Shown: one piece after another, positions 1-8,759 of the stretch
Numbering within the stretch: position 1 is the stretch's first letter
Layout: the number at the start of each line of letters is the position of its first letter
Assembly: GCF_023715705.1 (NCBI RefSeq)
Contig: NZ_JAMBOS010000004.1
Coordinates: 186,001-250,000, forward strand
Reading direction: 5' to 3'
Source of the DNA: Halalkalibacter oceani
Lineage (GTDB): Bacteria; Bacillota; Bacilli; Bacillales; Bacillaceae_D
DNA: 64,000 nucleotides
Position numbers and translations under genes: made by a program
The notes under the pieces: model-generated
Database searches by the model: none
What the model was told of the DNA's origin: nothing
What the model saw: the letters and a program-made list of their open reading frames with translations, nothing else

Positions 1-40
1 GCGGGATACTTTTATTTAAAAACTTTCGTCTACTCCTCGA

Positions 41-1048
41 CTAGTCAACAACTACTCCAACTTCTTCATAATAACGTTGTGCACCTGGATGGAGGGGGGC
101 TCCCAATCCTTCGGATGCTTTCTCCGGATCTGATAGAAAGTCATTTACACCTGCATTGATATTCCCTAAAGTATTATTGCCAGCTTCCGAATTCATCCAT
201 TTCGTTACTTCATAAATTATATCTTCAGGCATATTCTTGTTGGCAATGATCACTACACCACCGCCAACTGTATTGACTGTATCCGCTTGATTATTGTACG
301 TATTAGCTGGTATATCCATGGCCTGATACCCATATTTCTCTGATAGCGCTTCCATAACTTCTTCAGACAAACTTAAAAATTTTAGATCTCTTGATGACAT
401 GATCTCTTCAAAAGGAGCGGCTGGATAGCCTGCTAACGAGGTCACAGCTTCAATATGGCCGTCTCTAATTAAAGAACTGGCGTCGCCCATGCTTACAAAC
501 TCTACTCTTCCTCCCCACTCTTCCAGGTCATCATAAGTAATCCCATACTCTTCTAGAGCCCTTCTTGTTAACAGTTCATTTTCCGTTCCTCGATTACCTA
601 CAGAAATCGTTAAAGGATATTGCTTTTCTTTAACATCTTCAAATGAATCAATTTCAGCACTCGCGATGACTCCAATATGGAAAAGCGATTCAAAAACTTT
701 CGCTATTGTCGTTACATCTTCTAGCTGATTATCAAATGGTTCAATGCCTTCAAAAGCTGCATAACTCAAACCAGAACTGGAATGACCCATTTGCGCTTCA
801 TTTCTCCCGACAAGTTCTAGGTTCGCTAAGGCACCACCAACTACTACTGATCTTCTTGTTCCTTCAAAGGTGTTGCCGATGTATTCACCAATCGCCGCAC
901 CGATCGGATACATGGAACCAGACTGCTCCCCCATTGTTAAGGTTATATCGAAAGCTTCACTAGAATTACTTTCTTCATTTCCACATGCAGACAAAGCAAC
1001 TACTATTATGGCAAAAAAGAATAGGGCGAGACCCACAGTTTTTTTCAT
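41..1048 (-). CDS. TAXI-family TRAP transporter substrate-binding lipoprotein
   Basis: Extracytoplasmic solute receptor of a tripartite ATP-independent periplasmic (TRAP) transporter of the TAXI subfamily, which feeds an organic acid or related solute to a fused DctQM-type permease. The 335-residue product starts with a lipoprotein signal (MKKTVGLALFFF, lipobox LSAC, Cys about residue 22). The TAXI signature follows with MGEQSGSMYPIGAAIGEY and the conserved SVGNRGTENELLTRR segment. I place the start at 1048, because the ATG at 1054 is only 3 nt from the AAGGAG. It is the last visible gene of the minus-strand operon with the lyase and enolase-family genes. No terminator follows in the 40 bases to the window edge, so the permease gene probably lies just outside. 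The substrate is unknown. Confidence 0.9.
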   Translation of the reverse strand: MKKTVGLALFFFAIIVVALSACGNEESNSSEAFDITLTMGEQSGSMYPIGAAIGEYIGNTFEGTRRSVVVGGALANLELVGRNEAQMGHSSSGLSYAAFEGIEPFDNQLEDVTTIAKVFESLFHIGVIASAEIDSFEDVKEKQYPLTISVGNRGTENELLTRRALEEYGITYDDLEEWGGRVEFVSMGDASSLIRDGHIEAVTSLAGYPAAPFEEIMSSRDLKFLSLSEEVMEALSEKYGYQAMDIPANTYNNQADTVNTVGGGVVIIANKNMPEDIIYEVTKWMNSEAGNNTLGNINAGVNDFLSDPEKASEGLGAPLHPGAQRYYEEVGVVVD

Positions 1049-1128
1049 CAACATACACTCCTTCTATCAATTTATAATTTGGAACACTTTATTTTCATAA
1101 AAAGAGCTTTCATTCATTTACACAATAG

Positions 1129-2052
1129 CTAAACCGTTTTTTTCATTCCGTTTAATGCCAGCAAATCTAACTCCTTCGTTATAAGATCAATTTCTGCTTT
1201 GATGCTTTCTTCGATCGGGACATTAGGGTTTCGAACATTAGCGGTAGAGATAATCCCACCGTCTTTTAATATTTGTTTATGGACCGACATTGCATATTTC
1301 GCAAGTGTCCCGATACGAATTAAAGGTAAATGTTTATAAAAAAGCTTTTTAGCTTCATCTTGTTTCCCTTCATCAAACAGAGAGAATATTTTGACACAGA
1401 CATCTGGAAATTCACAAGCCGGCATTGTTCCGACAGCTCCTCTTCTTATTTCCTCAAACAGATACATCCCGTTTAAACCACCGAACACCTTTAATTTCCC
1501 CTCTGCTTTTTGTAATACTTCAGAAATTTTAATGGTAGTAGGGGGTGCCTCGACTTTAACATACTTAATATTCGGGCAATTTTGAGCTAATGTAACCATT
1601 ATTTCTACAGGGATAGTTACGCCTGACGCAATAGGAGCATCCTGCATCATGATTGGAATATTTACTACTTTTGCAATTTCAGCGAAGTATTCATAAATTC
1701 GCTTTGCATCAGGCTTTACCATGTAGGGAGGAGTAACCATTAAAGCACTTGCCCCGATTTCTTCCGCCTTTTCACTATAATGAATTGCTTGTGCTAAGCC
1801 AGTTGCTCCAGTACCAAACACGATCGGTACTTTCCCATTAACCTCTTTTATCACGATCTGACTTATAAGGTCTCTCTCCTCTTCCGTCAATGTATACATT
1901 TCACTTGCGTTGCCAAAAATCGCAATCCCGTCTACTCCGGCATCTAATTGAAATTGAATTAACCTTTCAAGGCTTTCAACATCAACTTCATAATTTTCAT
2001 CAAATGGTGTTGCCAAAATTGGATAAACTCCCTTTAACTCTACATCCCTCAT
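1129..2052 (-). CDS. Dihydrodipicolinate synthase (DapA)-family lyase/aldolase
   Basis: A 307-residue class I (Schiff-base) lyase of the DHDPS/N-acetylneuraminate lyase TIM-barrel family. The Schiff-base Lys is probably K166 in IKYVKVEAPP, and the TPPYM loop and GNASEMYTLT (the G-[TN]-[TA]-[ST]-E-like phosphate/keto-acid loop) are present. The usual catalytic Tyr in the Y-N-x-P motif is replaced by MMQDAP (about residues 135-140), so it is not a lysine-biosynthetic DapA. In context it is likely a 2-keto-3-deoxy acid aldolase or dehydratase acting after the enolase-family enzyme. Its GGAGGG ribosome site lies inside the 3' end of the upstream gene with one base between stop and start, which implies translational coupling. 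Precise reaction unknown. Confidence 0.85.
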   Translation of the reverse strand: MRDVELKGVYPILATPFDENYEVDVESLERLIQFQLDAGVDGIAIFGNASEMYTLTEEERDLISQIVIKEVNGKVPIVFGTGATGLAQAIHYSEKAEEIGASALMVTPPYMVKPDAKRIYEYFAEIAKVVNIPIMMQDAPIASGVTIPVEIMVTLAQNCPNIKYVKVEAPPTTIKISEVLQKAEGKLKVFGGLNGMYLFEEIRRGAVGTMPACEFPDVCVKIFSLFDEGKQDEAKKLFYKHLPLIRIGTLAKYAMSVHKQILKDGGIISTANVRNPNVPIEESIKAEIDLITKELDLLALNGMKKTV

Positions 2053-2053
2053 T

Positions 2054-3223
2054 TTAATTACCCTCCTGAATTTTGGAATAATACCTTACTTTTTCTTCAT
2101 CCACCGTGATCCCCAGGCCAGCACCTGAAGGAAGTTCATAGAAACCGCTTTCACAAACAAGGTCATTTGACACTAATTCATTAGCAAGTGGAAAAACAGT
2201 TGGTTGATATTCAAGCATGTAAAAATTATGAATCGCAGCACTCACATGAAGAGTAGCAGCTATGCATACCCCTAGCCCAACACTAAGATGGGGTGCAATC
2301 GGGATATTAAAAGCCTCAGCCATATCAGCAATTTTTTTTGCTTCCGTAATGCCTACTCTTCCTATATCCGGTTGTAAAATATCTCCTGCTCGTCTAACCA
2401 GCCTTTCTTTAAATTGATATTTTGTCCGTTTTGCTTCCCCTATAGCGATTGGGATCGATGAGTGACTTACGACGAAACAATTCCCGTCTATATCTTCTGG
2501 TAAAACCGGTGCTTCGATAAACTGCACCTCATAAGCCTCCAGTTTCTTCGCTAAAGTTAGTGCTTCCTTAGGAGAGTAGTTCCAATGACAATCAACCATA
2601 AAGTTAAGGTCAGGAAATTCTCTTTTTAATTCCGCTATGATGTGGACGTCCTCTTCTAGACTGAATCCCAGGTGTAACTTAATGTAATTGAAGTTTTTGT
2701 TTTGCCACTCACGTGCGAGTAGTTTCTTTTCGTCAATTGCTTTTTTTGGTAAACCTGAAACATAAGCCTGAATTTTTGTACGGTGGTTTCCTCCGAGTAA
2801 ATTATAAATTGGTTGATTATATTTCTTACCCGCTATATCCCATAAGGCGATATCTATTGCGGTTATAGCATCCACCATGAAACCAGAAAAGTAACCACGT
2901 TCTCTCATAGAGTTGTATAACTTATTCCAAATAACATCCATTTTACAAGGGTTTTCTCCAAGTAAATACGAGGCAAATAGTTTTTCTATGATCGTTGCGG
3001 ATACTTCCGGTACGACAGGAGAAAGGCATTCTCCCCAGCCAACAATCCCTTGATCAGTTGTGATTTTCACTAATAATGTTTCTAGTTTCTTTGAATAAAA
3101 TGATCGATATTCAGGACGTAAATAATAATCTGCTTCTGAAGTCTGCAGCCCGGATGACTCCCCTAAATAAATGACACCCTTATCAATTTTTAGAGGAAAC
3201 ACTTCAATATTTGTTATTTCCAA
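2054..3223 (-). CDS. Mandelate racemase/muconate lactonizing enzyme family protein (acid-sugar dehydratase-like)
   Basis: Enolase-superfamily enzyme of 389 residues that would abstract the alpha proton of a hydroxy-acid. The metal ligands appear as D211 (in VDCHW), E237 (FIEAP) and E263 (IGEAKRT), each 26 residues apart. H312 (APHLS) is the expected general base, and D-x-H (D211, H213) resembles the galactonate/mannonate dehydratase type. The second-strand motif is K-L-H (182-184) rather than the K-x-K of mandelate racemase. I chose the TTG at 3223 (GGAGG at 3234-3238, spacing 10) because the longer reading from 3256 adds 11 residues with no ribosome site. First gene of the operon with the DapA-like lyase and TAXI receptor; likely repressed or activated by the divergent IclR protein. 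Confidence 0.88.
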   Translation of the reverse strand: MEITNIEVFPLKIDKGVIYLGESSGLQTSEADYYLRPEYRSFYSKKLETLLVKITTDQGIVGWGECLSPVVPEVSATIIEKLFASYLLGENPCKMDVIWNKLYNSMRERGYFSGFMVDAITAIDIALWDIAGKKYNQPIYNLLGGNHRTKIQAYVSGLPKKAIDEKKLLAREWQNKNFNYIKLHLGFSLEEDVHIIAELKREFPDLNFMVDCHWNYSPKEALTLAKKLEAYEVQFIEAPVLPEDIDGNCFVVSHSSIPIAIGEAKRTKYQFKERLVRRAGDILQPDIGRVGITEAKKIADMAEAFNIPIAPHLSVGLGVCIAATLHVSAAIHNFYMLEYQPTVFPLANELVSNDLVCESGFYELPSGAGLGITVDEEKVRYYSKIQEGN

Positions 3224-3319
3224 TTTCCAACCACCTCCGTAAGCTTTAATGAACAAAATAGCACAATCGCAAATAAATTAATCCTCCTACATTAACAGAA
3301 GAAAAACCACATCAAAAAT

Positions 3320-3332
3320 GGATATATAATCC
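3320..3332. promoter_or_regulatory. Candidate IclR operator, copy 1
   Basis: Inverted repeat GGAT-ATATA-ATCC, in the leader/promoter region of the minus-strand catabolic operon. The same 13-base pattern followed by GTA recurs at 3453-3465 before the divergent regulator gene. Function is inferred from symmetry, duplication and position. Confidence 0.5.
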
Positions 3333-3452
3333 GTATAATGAAATTAAATCACAAAAAATAATCGATTTCAATTATTTTATTCTGATTTTTTAAATAAATA
3401 CAGTGAAATGAAAGTAATATGTTCATTTTTCATCGATTTTGTTTTATAATTT

Positions 3453-3465
3453 GGATATCAAATCC
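3453..3465. promoter_or_regulatory. Candidate IclR operator, copy 2
   Basis: Inverted repeat GGAT-ATCAA-ATCC followed by GTA, directly downstream of a TATAAT hexamer (3445-3450) and 28 bases before the IclR start codon at 3493. Occupancy would block transcription of the regulator itself, so it is a plausible autoregulatory site. Confidence 0.5.
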
Positions 3466-3492
3466 GTAATTATGAAAATGGTGGTGACCTTA

Positions 3493-4296
3493 ATGTCTAC
3501 TAACAATGGTAAATCTCAAAGCCTGGACAAAGCTTTACAATTATTAGAATGCTTTTCAGATGTAAACTTCGAATTAAGAGTTTCAGACTTTTGCAAAATG
3601 TTGAATATGTCTCAAAGTAGTGTATCAAGATTAATTAACACCTTAGCAGATCGGGGTTTCGTTGAAAAAAATGATTTTTCTGGAGCTTACTACTTAGGAA
3701 AGAAAGTCATTTCTTTAGCCGGAATATCGCTGAATAATTATGAAATTAGAAAGCAAGCGTTACCAGAACTTCATAACTTGGAGAATAAAACAAACCTTAG
3801 TGCAAATTTAGCTATATTAGATCATACAAAAATGTTTTATTTGGCACATGTCGACAGTAAGAGGTCGCCAAAAATGTATACCTTAGTCGGATACACAAAC
3901 CCGTTACATTCTACCGGAATAGGAAAAGTATTATTAGCTCATCTAGACGACGAGGAATTAAATCAAATTGTAAACGATATTCCTTTAACGCCCTATACAA
4001 TCAAAACAATCGATAATAAGCAAAAGTTACTAAAGGAACTAGAGCTGACTCGCAAAAGAGGTTATGCAATTGAGCTTGAGGAATTAGCATTGGGAAGAGC
4101 TTGCATTGCAGCTCCCGTGAGAAATAGAAGCGGCAAAGTAGTAGCTGGTGTTAGTCTCTCGGGACCTTTATCCGAAATCCGACTTGAGGAGCAGCAAGAG
4201 GAGCTAGCAAAAATATTAATTGAAGCAACTGATTTAATCTCTATTAAAATGGGCTTCATGCACTCACCCAGCAACCTCTCTGAAATTAACTACTAA
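3493..4296 (+). CDS. IclR-family transcriptional regulator
   Basis: DNA-binding regulator of 267 residues. An N-terminal winged helix-turn-helix (SLDKALQLLECF ... MSQSSVSRLINTLADRGFVE) is followed by the IclR effector-binding domain with NPLHSTGIGKVLLAHL, and a C-terminal GRACIAAPVRNRSGKVVAGVSLSGP segment typical of the family. Effectors of the family are usually small organic acids. The ORF can be opened from a TTG at 3439, but ATG 3493 gives the usual N terminus. The gene is divergent from the enolase/lyase/TRAP operon and is its likely regulator; two matching inverted repeats lie in between. Confidence 0.9.
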   Translation: MSTNNGKSQSLDKALQLLECFSDVNFELRVSDFCKMLNMSQSSVSRLINTLADRGFVEKNDFSGAYYLGKKVISLAGISLNNYEIRKQALPELHNLENKTNLSANLAILDHTKMFYLAHVDSKRSPKMYTLVGYTNPLHSTGIGKVLLAHLDDEELNQIVNDIPLTPYTIKTIDNKQKLLKELELTRKRGYAIELEELALGRACIAAPVRNRSGKVVAGVSLSGPLSEIRLEEQQEELAKILIEATDLISIKMGFMHSPSNLSEINY

Positions 4297-4316
4297 AAAC
4301 CTATGATATTGGATTT

Positions 4317-4368
4317 AACACCTCAAAAGTTGAATCATACATCAACTTTTGAGGTGTTTTTGTTTTTT
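4317..4368 (+). terminator. Intrinsic terminator of the iclR gene
   Basis: Near-perfect stem with arms AACACCTCAAAAGTTGA and TCAACTTTTGAGGTGTT, followed by a run of T residues, 20 bases after the iclR stop codon. Confidence 0.9.
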
Positions 4369-4407
4369 ATAACTACGAGATAGTTGCAAAAAACATTCTG
4401 CAGCCCA

Positions 4408-4452
4408 TAAAAAAAGCCATTCCAACAGGCTTTGCCCGATTGGAATGACCTT
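4408..4452 (-). terminator. Intrinsic terminator of the deoB-punA-punA2-pdp operon
   Basis: On the minus strand the arms GGTCATTCCAA and TTGGAATGGC are followed by a seven-T run, just after the pdp stop codon. Confidence 0.85.
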
Positions 4453-4462
4453 TTGCTTTCAG

Positions 4463-5764
4463 TTAATGAATCTCTTCATAAATTAACGGCGGCCGGTTGC
4501 TTTCTCCTTCAGAAATCGAATATGCTTGACGAACCATTGCCACGACTTCATCGACATCTTGCTGATTGGCATGTAATGTCGCAATCGTCTCGCCGCGTTT
4601 TACGTCGTCGCCGATTTTCTTTTCAAGTTCGATCCCGACAGCGAGATCAATCGTCGATTCCTTTGTCGCCCGTCCTGCTCCTAGCAGCATCGCCGCGGTG
4701 CCGATTTTATCGGCGACAATTGCCGCAACCTTCCCGTCGTGTTCAGCTTTAACAGGGATCTTCAGCTGGGCCTGAGGCAGCCTGGTCGGATCATCGACAA
4801 CCGACGGGGCGCCGCCCTGTGCTTCGATAAATGTCTTCAGCGTCTCAATTGCCTGGCCGTTCGCAATGACTTCGACCAGTTTCTCTCTTGCTTCTTCAAC
4901 TGAATCAGCTTTATCGGCAAGATAGACCATATGGCTTCCAAGTGTCAGACAAAGCTCCACCAAATCCGCCGGTCCTTCACCGCGCAGCATCTCAATCGCT
5001 TCCCTGATTTCAAGCGCATTTCCGACGGTACGCCCCAGCGGCTGATTCATATCGGAGATGACGGCCATCGTATTGCGGCCGAGACTTTTGCCGATCGCGA
5101 CCATCGCTTCGGCAAGCTCTTTCGCCTGCTTAAATTCTTTCATGAACGCCCCGGTTCCCGTTTTCACGTCCAGGACAATCGCATCAGCTCCAGAGGCAAT
5201 TTTTTTGCTCATGATCGAGCTGGCAATCAACGGTATGGAGTTGACCGTCGCCGTCACATCACGCAGAGCGTACAGCTTTTTATCGGCCGGCGTTAAGTTC
5301 CCTGTTTGCCCAACGACGGCGAGCTTGTTTTGATTGACCAGCTTCAGGAATTGACTTGTTTCCAGCTCGACACTGAATCCAGGGATCGCTTCAAGCTTAT
5401 CAATCGTGCCGCCGGTATGACCCAGTCCACGCCCTGACATTTTAGCAACTGGCACACCGAGAGCGGCGACGAGCGGGGCCAGGGCGATCGTTGTTTTGTC
5501 ACCAACACCGCCGGTCGAATGCTTATCGACCTTGATCCCTTCAATCGAAGATAAATCAATCTGATCCCCTGATTCCACCATCGCCATCGTTAATTCAGCG
5601 CGCTCTTCAGTTGACATATCTTGAAAATAAATCGCCATCGCTAATGCGGACATTTGATAATCAGGGATTTCCCCCTTCGTGTAGCCATCTACTGCATAAC
5701 GGATTTCTTCCTTTGTTAATTGATGGCCATCACGTTTCTTTTCAATCAGGTCCACCATACGCAT
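4463..5764 (-). CDS. pdp: Pyrimidine-nucleoside phosphorylase
   Basis: Cleaves uridine, thymidine and deoxyuridine with phosphate to the free base and (deoxy)ribose-1-phosphate in the cytoplasm. The 433-residue length is the family standard. The glycosyltransferase-family-3 signature [12 protein letters not shown] (phosphate/sugar loop), [22 protein letters not shown] and [12 protein letters not shown]-like segment ([11 protein letters not shown]) are all visible. Start at [10 protein letters not shown] as in B. subtilis Pdp, with AAGGAGG 9 bases upstream. Last gene of the operon deoB-punA-punA2-pdp; its sugar-phosphate product is the substrate of DeoB. Confidence 0.96.
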   Translation of the reverse strand: MRMVDLIEKKRDGHQLTKEEIRYAVDGYTKGEIPDYQMSALAMAIYFQDMSTEERAELTMAMVESGDQIDLSSIEGIKVDKHSTGGVGDKTTIALAPLVAALGVPVAKMSGRGLGHTGGTIDKLEAIPGFSVELETSQFLKLVNQNKLAVVGQTGNLTPADKKLYALRDVTATVNSIPLIASSIMSKKIASGADAIVLDVKTGTGAFMKEFKQAKELAEAMVAIGKSLGRNTMAVISDMNQPLGRTVGNALEIREAIEMLRGEGPADLVELCLTLGSHMVYLADKADSVEEAREKLVEVIANGQAIETLKTFIEAQGGAPSVVDDPTRLPQAQLKIPVKAEHDGKVAAIVADKIGTAAMLLGAGRATKESTIDLAVGIELEKKIGDDVKRGETIATLHANQQDVDEVVAMVRQAYSISEGESNRPPLIYEEIH

Positions 5765-5794
5765 TAGACTTCGCCTCCTTTTTGTCCACCCGCC

Positions 5795-6625
5795 TTATGA
5801 GAGAGGGGCCGTTGCCACAAGTTCTTTAACCAATGTAATGAAAACAGGCTTTGTCCGATTGGCGACAGCGACAACTTCCTCATGGGTGATCCCTTGAATT
5901 TCTTCCCCGATTGCCATATCGGTAATACACGAAATACCAAGCACCTTCATACCGGCATGGCGGGCGACGATCACTTCCGGCACGGTTGACATGCCAACGA
6001 CATCACCGCCTACATTGCGGAGCATCACCAGCTCGGCACCACTCATATACGTCGGGCCGGTCACACCTGCATAGACACCCTGCTGCAGCGAGATACCAAG
6101 CTTCTTACCGGTTTCCAAAGCGAATTGCACGAGCTCGGGCGTGTAGGCATGGCTCATATCAGGAAAGCGCGGTCCAAGCTCTTCCTCATTCGGTCCGATT
6201 AACGGATTATCACCCGTCATATTCAAATGATCGGTAATGACCATCAAATCGCCGGGGGCAAAGGCTTTGTTCATTCCGCCGCAGGCGTTTGTCACGAGTA
6301 GCAGCTCGACACCGATTTGCTTCATCACACGGACAGGAAAGGTGACCTCCTGCATGGAATAGCCTTCATAATAGTGAAAGCGCCCCTGCATCGCGACAAC
6401 CGGCTTGCCATGTAAGCTGCCGATCACGAGCTGTCCAGCATGACCTTCTACGGTCGAAACCGGGAAATGCGGGATATCGCCGTAAGGAATCTTGACAGCC
6501 TCTTCAATCTCATTGGCCAGTTCACCCAGGCCTGAGCCGAGAATCAGCCCGATTTTCGGTGTGGTCGTCAGCTTTTCATTCAAATACGCCGCTGATTCTT
6601 TTATTTTTGCAAGCAGTTGTTCCAT
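5795..6625 (-). CDS. Purine nucleoside phosphorylase paralog with altered base-recognition residues
   Basis: Trimeric PNP/MTAP-family phosphorylase of 276 residues, closely similar to the neighbouring punA. Phosphate and ribose residues are kept: GSGLG (S31), EGHAG (H62), MQGRFHYYEGY (R82, H84, Y86), MSTVPE and H248 in THEEV. However, the Glu that holds N1 of 6-oxopurines (human E201, in F/Y-E-T) is M194 in TYMSGAE. The Asn facing O6/N7 (human N243) is D236 in ISCITDMAIG. MTAP has Ser and Asp there, so the enzyme may prefer 6-aminopurine nucleosides (adenosine, deoxyadenosine); the retained His for the 5'-OH argues against methylthioadenosine. The start is ATG 6625 with GAGGGG 7 bases upstream; a GTG at 6640 is in frame but has no ribosome site. 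Confidence 0.88.
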   Translation of the reverse strand: MEQLLAKIKESAAYLNEKLTTTPKIGLILGSGLGELANEIEEAVKIPYGDIPHFPVSTVEGHAGQLVIGSLHGKPVVAMQGRFHYYEGYSMQEVTFPVRVMKQIGVELLLVTNACGGMNKAFAPGDLMVITDHLNMTGDNPLIGPNEEELGPRFPDMSHAYTPELVQFALETGKKLGISLQQGVYAGVTGPTYMSGAELVMLRNVGGDVVGMSTVPEVIVARHAGMKVLGISCITDMAIGEEIQGITHEEVVAVANRTKPVFITLVKELVATAPLS

Positions 6626-6643
6626 GTTTGTTCCCCTCACTCG

Positions 6644-7462
6644 TTATATATTTTTGACAATCGCTGTTACTAAGGCGAGAAAGTCTTCTTTCACTCGCTC
6701 AGTCGTCTCAATCACTTCCTCGTGATCTAAGGGCTGCGGCAGGATACCCGCGGCCATATTGGAAATGCAGGAAATCCCGAGCACGTCCAATCCGGCATGG
6801 CGGGCGACGATCACTTCCGGCACGGTCGACATCCCGACCGCGTCACCTCCAAGCTTGCGAATCATTTTCACCTCGGCCGGAGTCTCGTAGCACGGACCTG
6901 TATTGGCGACATATACCCCTTCCTTAACAGAAATATGTAATTGGGCTGCCTGCTCTTTCGCCACCTGGCGCAAAGAAGGCGAATACGCATTTGACATATC
7001 CGGAAAACGGACGCCAACATCAGGATCATTCGGACCGATGAGCGGGTTTTGGCTCATATTATTAATGTGATCCGTAATCAGCATTAAATCGCCCGCCTGA
7101 AACGATTCATTTACCCCTCCGGCGGCATTTGTCACGATCACCGTGTCAATGCCAAGCTCCTTCATAACGCGAACCGGAAATGTCACTGTATCCATTGAAT
7201 AGCCTTCATAAAAATGAAAGCGGCCCTGCATTGCGACAACCGTCTTGCCTTGTAGGCTGCCGATCACCAACTGGCCGGCATGACCAGCCACCGTCGATAC
7301 AGGAAAATGAGGGATTTCCTCATACGGGATGGAAACCGGCTGTTCGATTTCCTCCGCCAACACGCCCAGTCCCGAGCCAAGAATGAGACCGATTGTCGGC
7401 TTTTCGCCAATCTTCCCGTTAATATAATCCGCTGCCTGCTGCACGATTTGTTGCTCCATCAT
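6644..7462 (-). CDS. punA: Purine nucleoside phosphorylase (6-oxopurine type)
   Basis: Phosphorolysis of inosine, guanosine and their deoxy forms. The 272-residue trimeric-type PNP has the full active site: S30 in GSGLG, H61, the MQGRFHFYEGY phosphate loop, E193 in CYETPAE and N235 in SCISNMAAG for the 6-oxopurine ring, and H247 for the 5'-OH. It corresponds to B. subtilis PupG by position behind deoB. GGAGG lies 6 bases before the ATG. A divergent tandem copy follows 18 bases downstream and probably arose by duplication. Confidence 0.95.
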   Translation of the reverse strand: MMEQQIVQQAADYINGKIGEKPTIGLILGSGLGVLAEEIEQPVSIPYEEIPHFPVSTVAGHAGQLVIGSLQGKTVVAMQGRFHFYEGYSMDTVTFPVRVMKELGIDTVIVTNAAGGVNESFQAGDLMLITDHINNMSQNPLIGPNDPDVGVRFPDMSNAYSPSLRQVAKEQAAQLHISVKEGVYVANTGPCYETPAEVKMIRKLGGDAVGMSTVPEVIVARHAGLDVLGISCISNMAAGILPQPLDHEEVIETTERVKEDFLALVTAIVKNI

Positions 7463-7474
7463 TGTTCCCCTCCA

Positions 7475-8656
7475 TTATAATTGTTGTAAAAAACTCGTAC
7501 CGTGCTTTGGCAGAGGAACACCGAAGTTATCGGCAATCGTTGCCCCGACATCGGCAAATGTCTGTCTTGTTCCCAAATCATTGGCCGCCGTTTGCTTTTT
7601 ATGATGCACAAGCAATGGCACGAGCTCGCGCGTATGATCCGTTCCTGGAAACGTCGGATCATTGCCGTGATCGGCTGTAATGATCAGTAAGTCCTTCTCT
7701 GTTAAGGCGTCGATTACCTGCCTAAGCTGGCGGTCAAATTGCTCAAGCGCCTCACCATACCCGAGCGGATCGCGCCGGTGACCGAACTTCGCATCGAAAT
7801 CAACTAAATTCAAGAAGCTGAGCCCGGTAAAAGGCTTTTTCATCGTCTCGAGCAGCTTAATCATCCCATCCTCATTGGAAACGGTCCGGATCGTTTCCGT
7901 AATCCCTTCGCCGTCATAAATATCGGATATTTTGCCAAGCGCAATCGAATCAAGCCCACTCTCGACCAGCTCGTTCATCACCGTTTTTCCAAACGGCTTC
8001 AGCGCGTAATCATGCCGGTTGGGCGTTCGTTCCCACTTTCCATCCTCGCCGACAAACGGGCGGGCAATCACTCTGCCGACCATATAGGCGGGATCTAAAG
8101 TCAGCTTTCTCGCCTTCTCGCAAATTTCATACAGTTCCGTAAGCGGGACGACATCTTCATGAGCGGCAATTTGCAAAACAGAATCCGCCGACGTATAAAC
8201 GATCAACGCCCCAGTTTCAACATGATCACGTCCCAGCTCCACGAGAATTTCCGTGCCCGAGGCGACTTTATTGCCGATAATCTTCCGGCCTGTCTGCCGT
8301 TCAAGTTCCGCAATTAATTCCGGCGGAAACCCATTCGGAAACACTTGGAACGGTTCCGTTATATGTAGACCCATAATCTCCCAGTGACCGGTCATCGTAT
8401 CCTTTCCATTTGAAGCCTCCTGCATCATACCGTAATGAGCAAGCGGATTCGCGACCTTTTCCACCCCTGAAATCGGCCGAATATGAGCCAGACCAAGCTT
8501 GGCCATATTTGGCATTTGCAAGCCTTGCATCCGTTCTGCTATATGGCCGAGCGTATCTGCTCCTTCATCGCCGAAATCTGCCGCATCCGGCGCCGCGCCG
8601 ATGCCGACAGAATCGAGGACAATCAAAAAGATCCGTTCAAATTGAGCTGTCTTCAT
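7475..8656 (-). CDS. deoB: Phosphopentomutase
   Basis: Interconverts ribose-1-phosphate and ribose-5-phosphate (and the deoxy forms), linking nucleoside phosphorolysis to central metabolism. The 393-residue protein of the alkaline-phosphatase superfamily shows the N-terminal metal/nucleophile motif [16 protein letters not shown], the DTMTGHWE nucleophile Thr loop and the C-terminal [19 protein letters not shown] metal site. Start at ATG 8656 with GGAGG 9 bases upstream; the TTG one codon before it is not needed. First gene of the deoB-punA-punA2-pdp operon. Confidence 0.97.
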   Translation of the reverse strand: MKTAQFERIFLIVLDSVGIGAAPDAADFGDEGADTLGHIAERMQGLQMPNMAKLGLAHIRPISGVEKVANPLAHYGMMQEASNGKDTMTGHWEIMGLHITEPFQVFPNGFPPELIAELERQTGRKIIGNKVASGTEILVELGRDHVETGALIVYTSADSVLQIAAHEDVVPLTELYEICEKARKLTLDPAYMVGRVIARPFVGEDGKWERTPNRHDYALKPFGKTVMNELVESGLDSIALGKISDIYDGEGITETIRTVSNEDGMIKLLETMKKPFTGLSFLNLVDFDAKFGHRRDPLGYGEALEQFDRQLRQVIDALTEKDLLIITADHGNDPTFPGTDHTRELVPLLVHHKKQTAANDLGTRQTFADVGATIADNFGVPLPKHGTSFLQQL

Positions 8657-8759
8657 CAAACCTTCCTCCCTTTTCTTCCCTGTTACTATACCCCGTTCTC
8701 TCTATCTTAACGATTAAATCATAAGACGTCAGAAGTCTGACCTCTCCCCCGGCAAAAGG

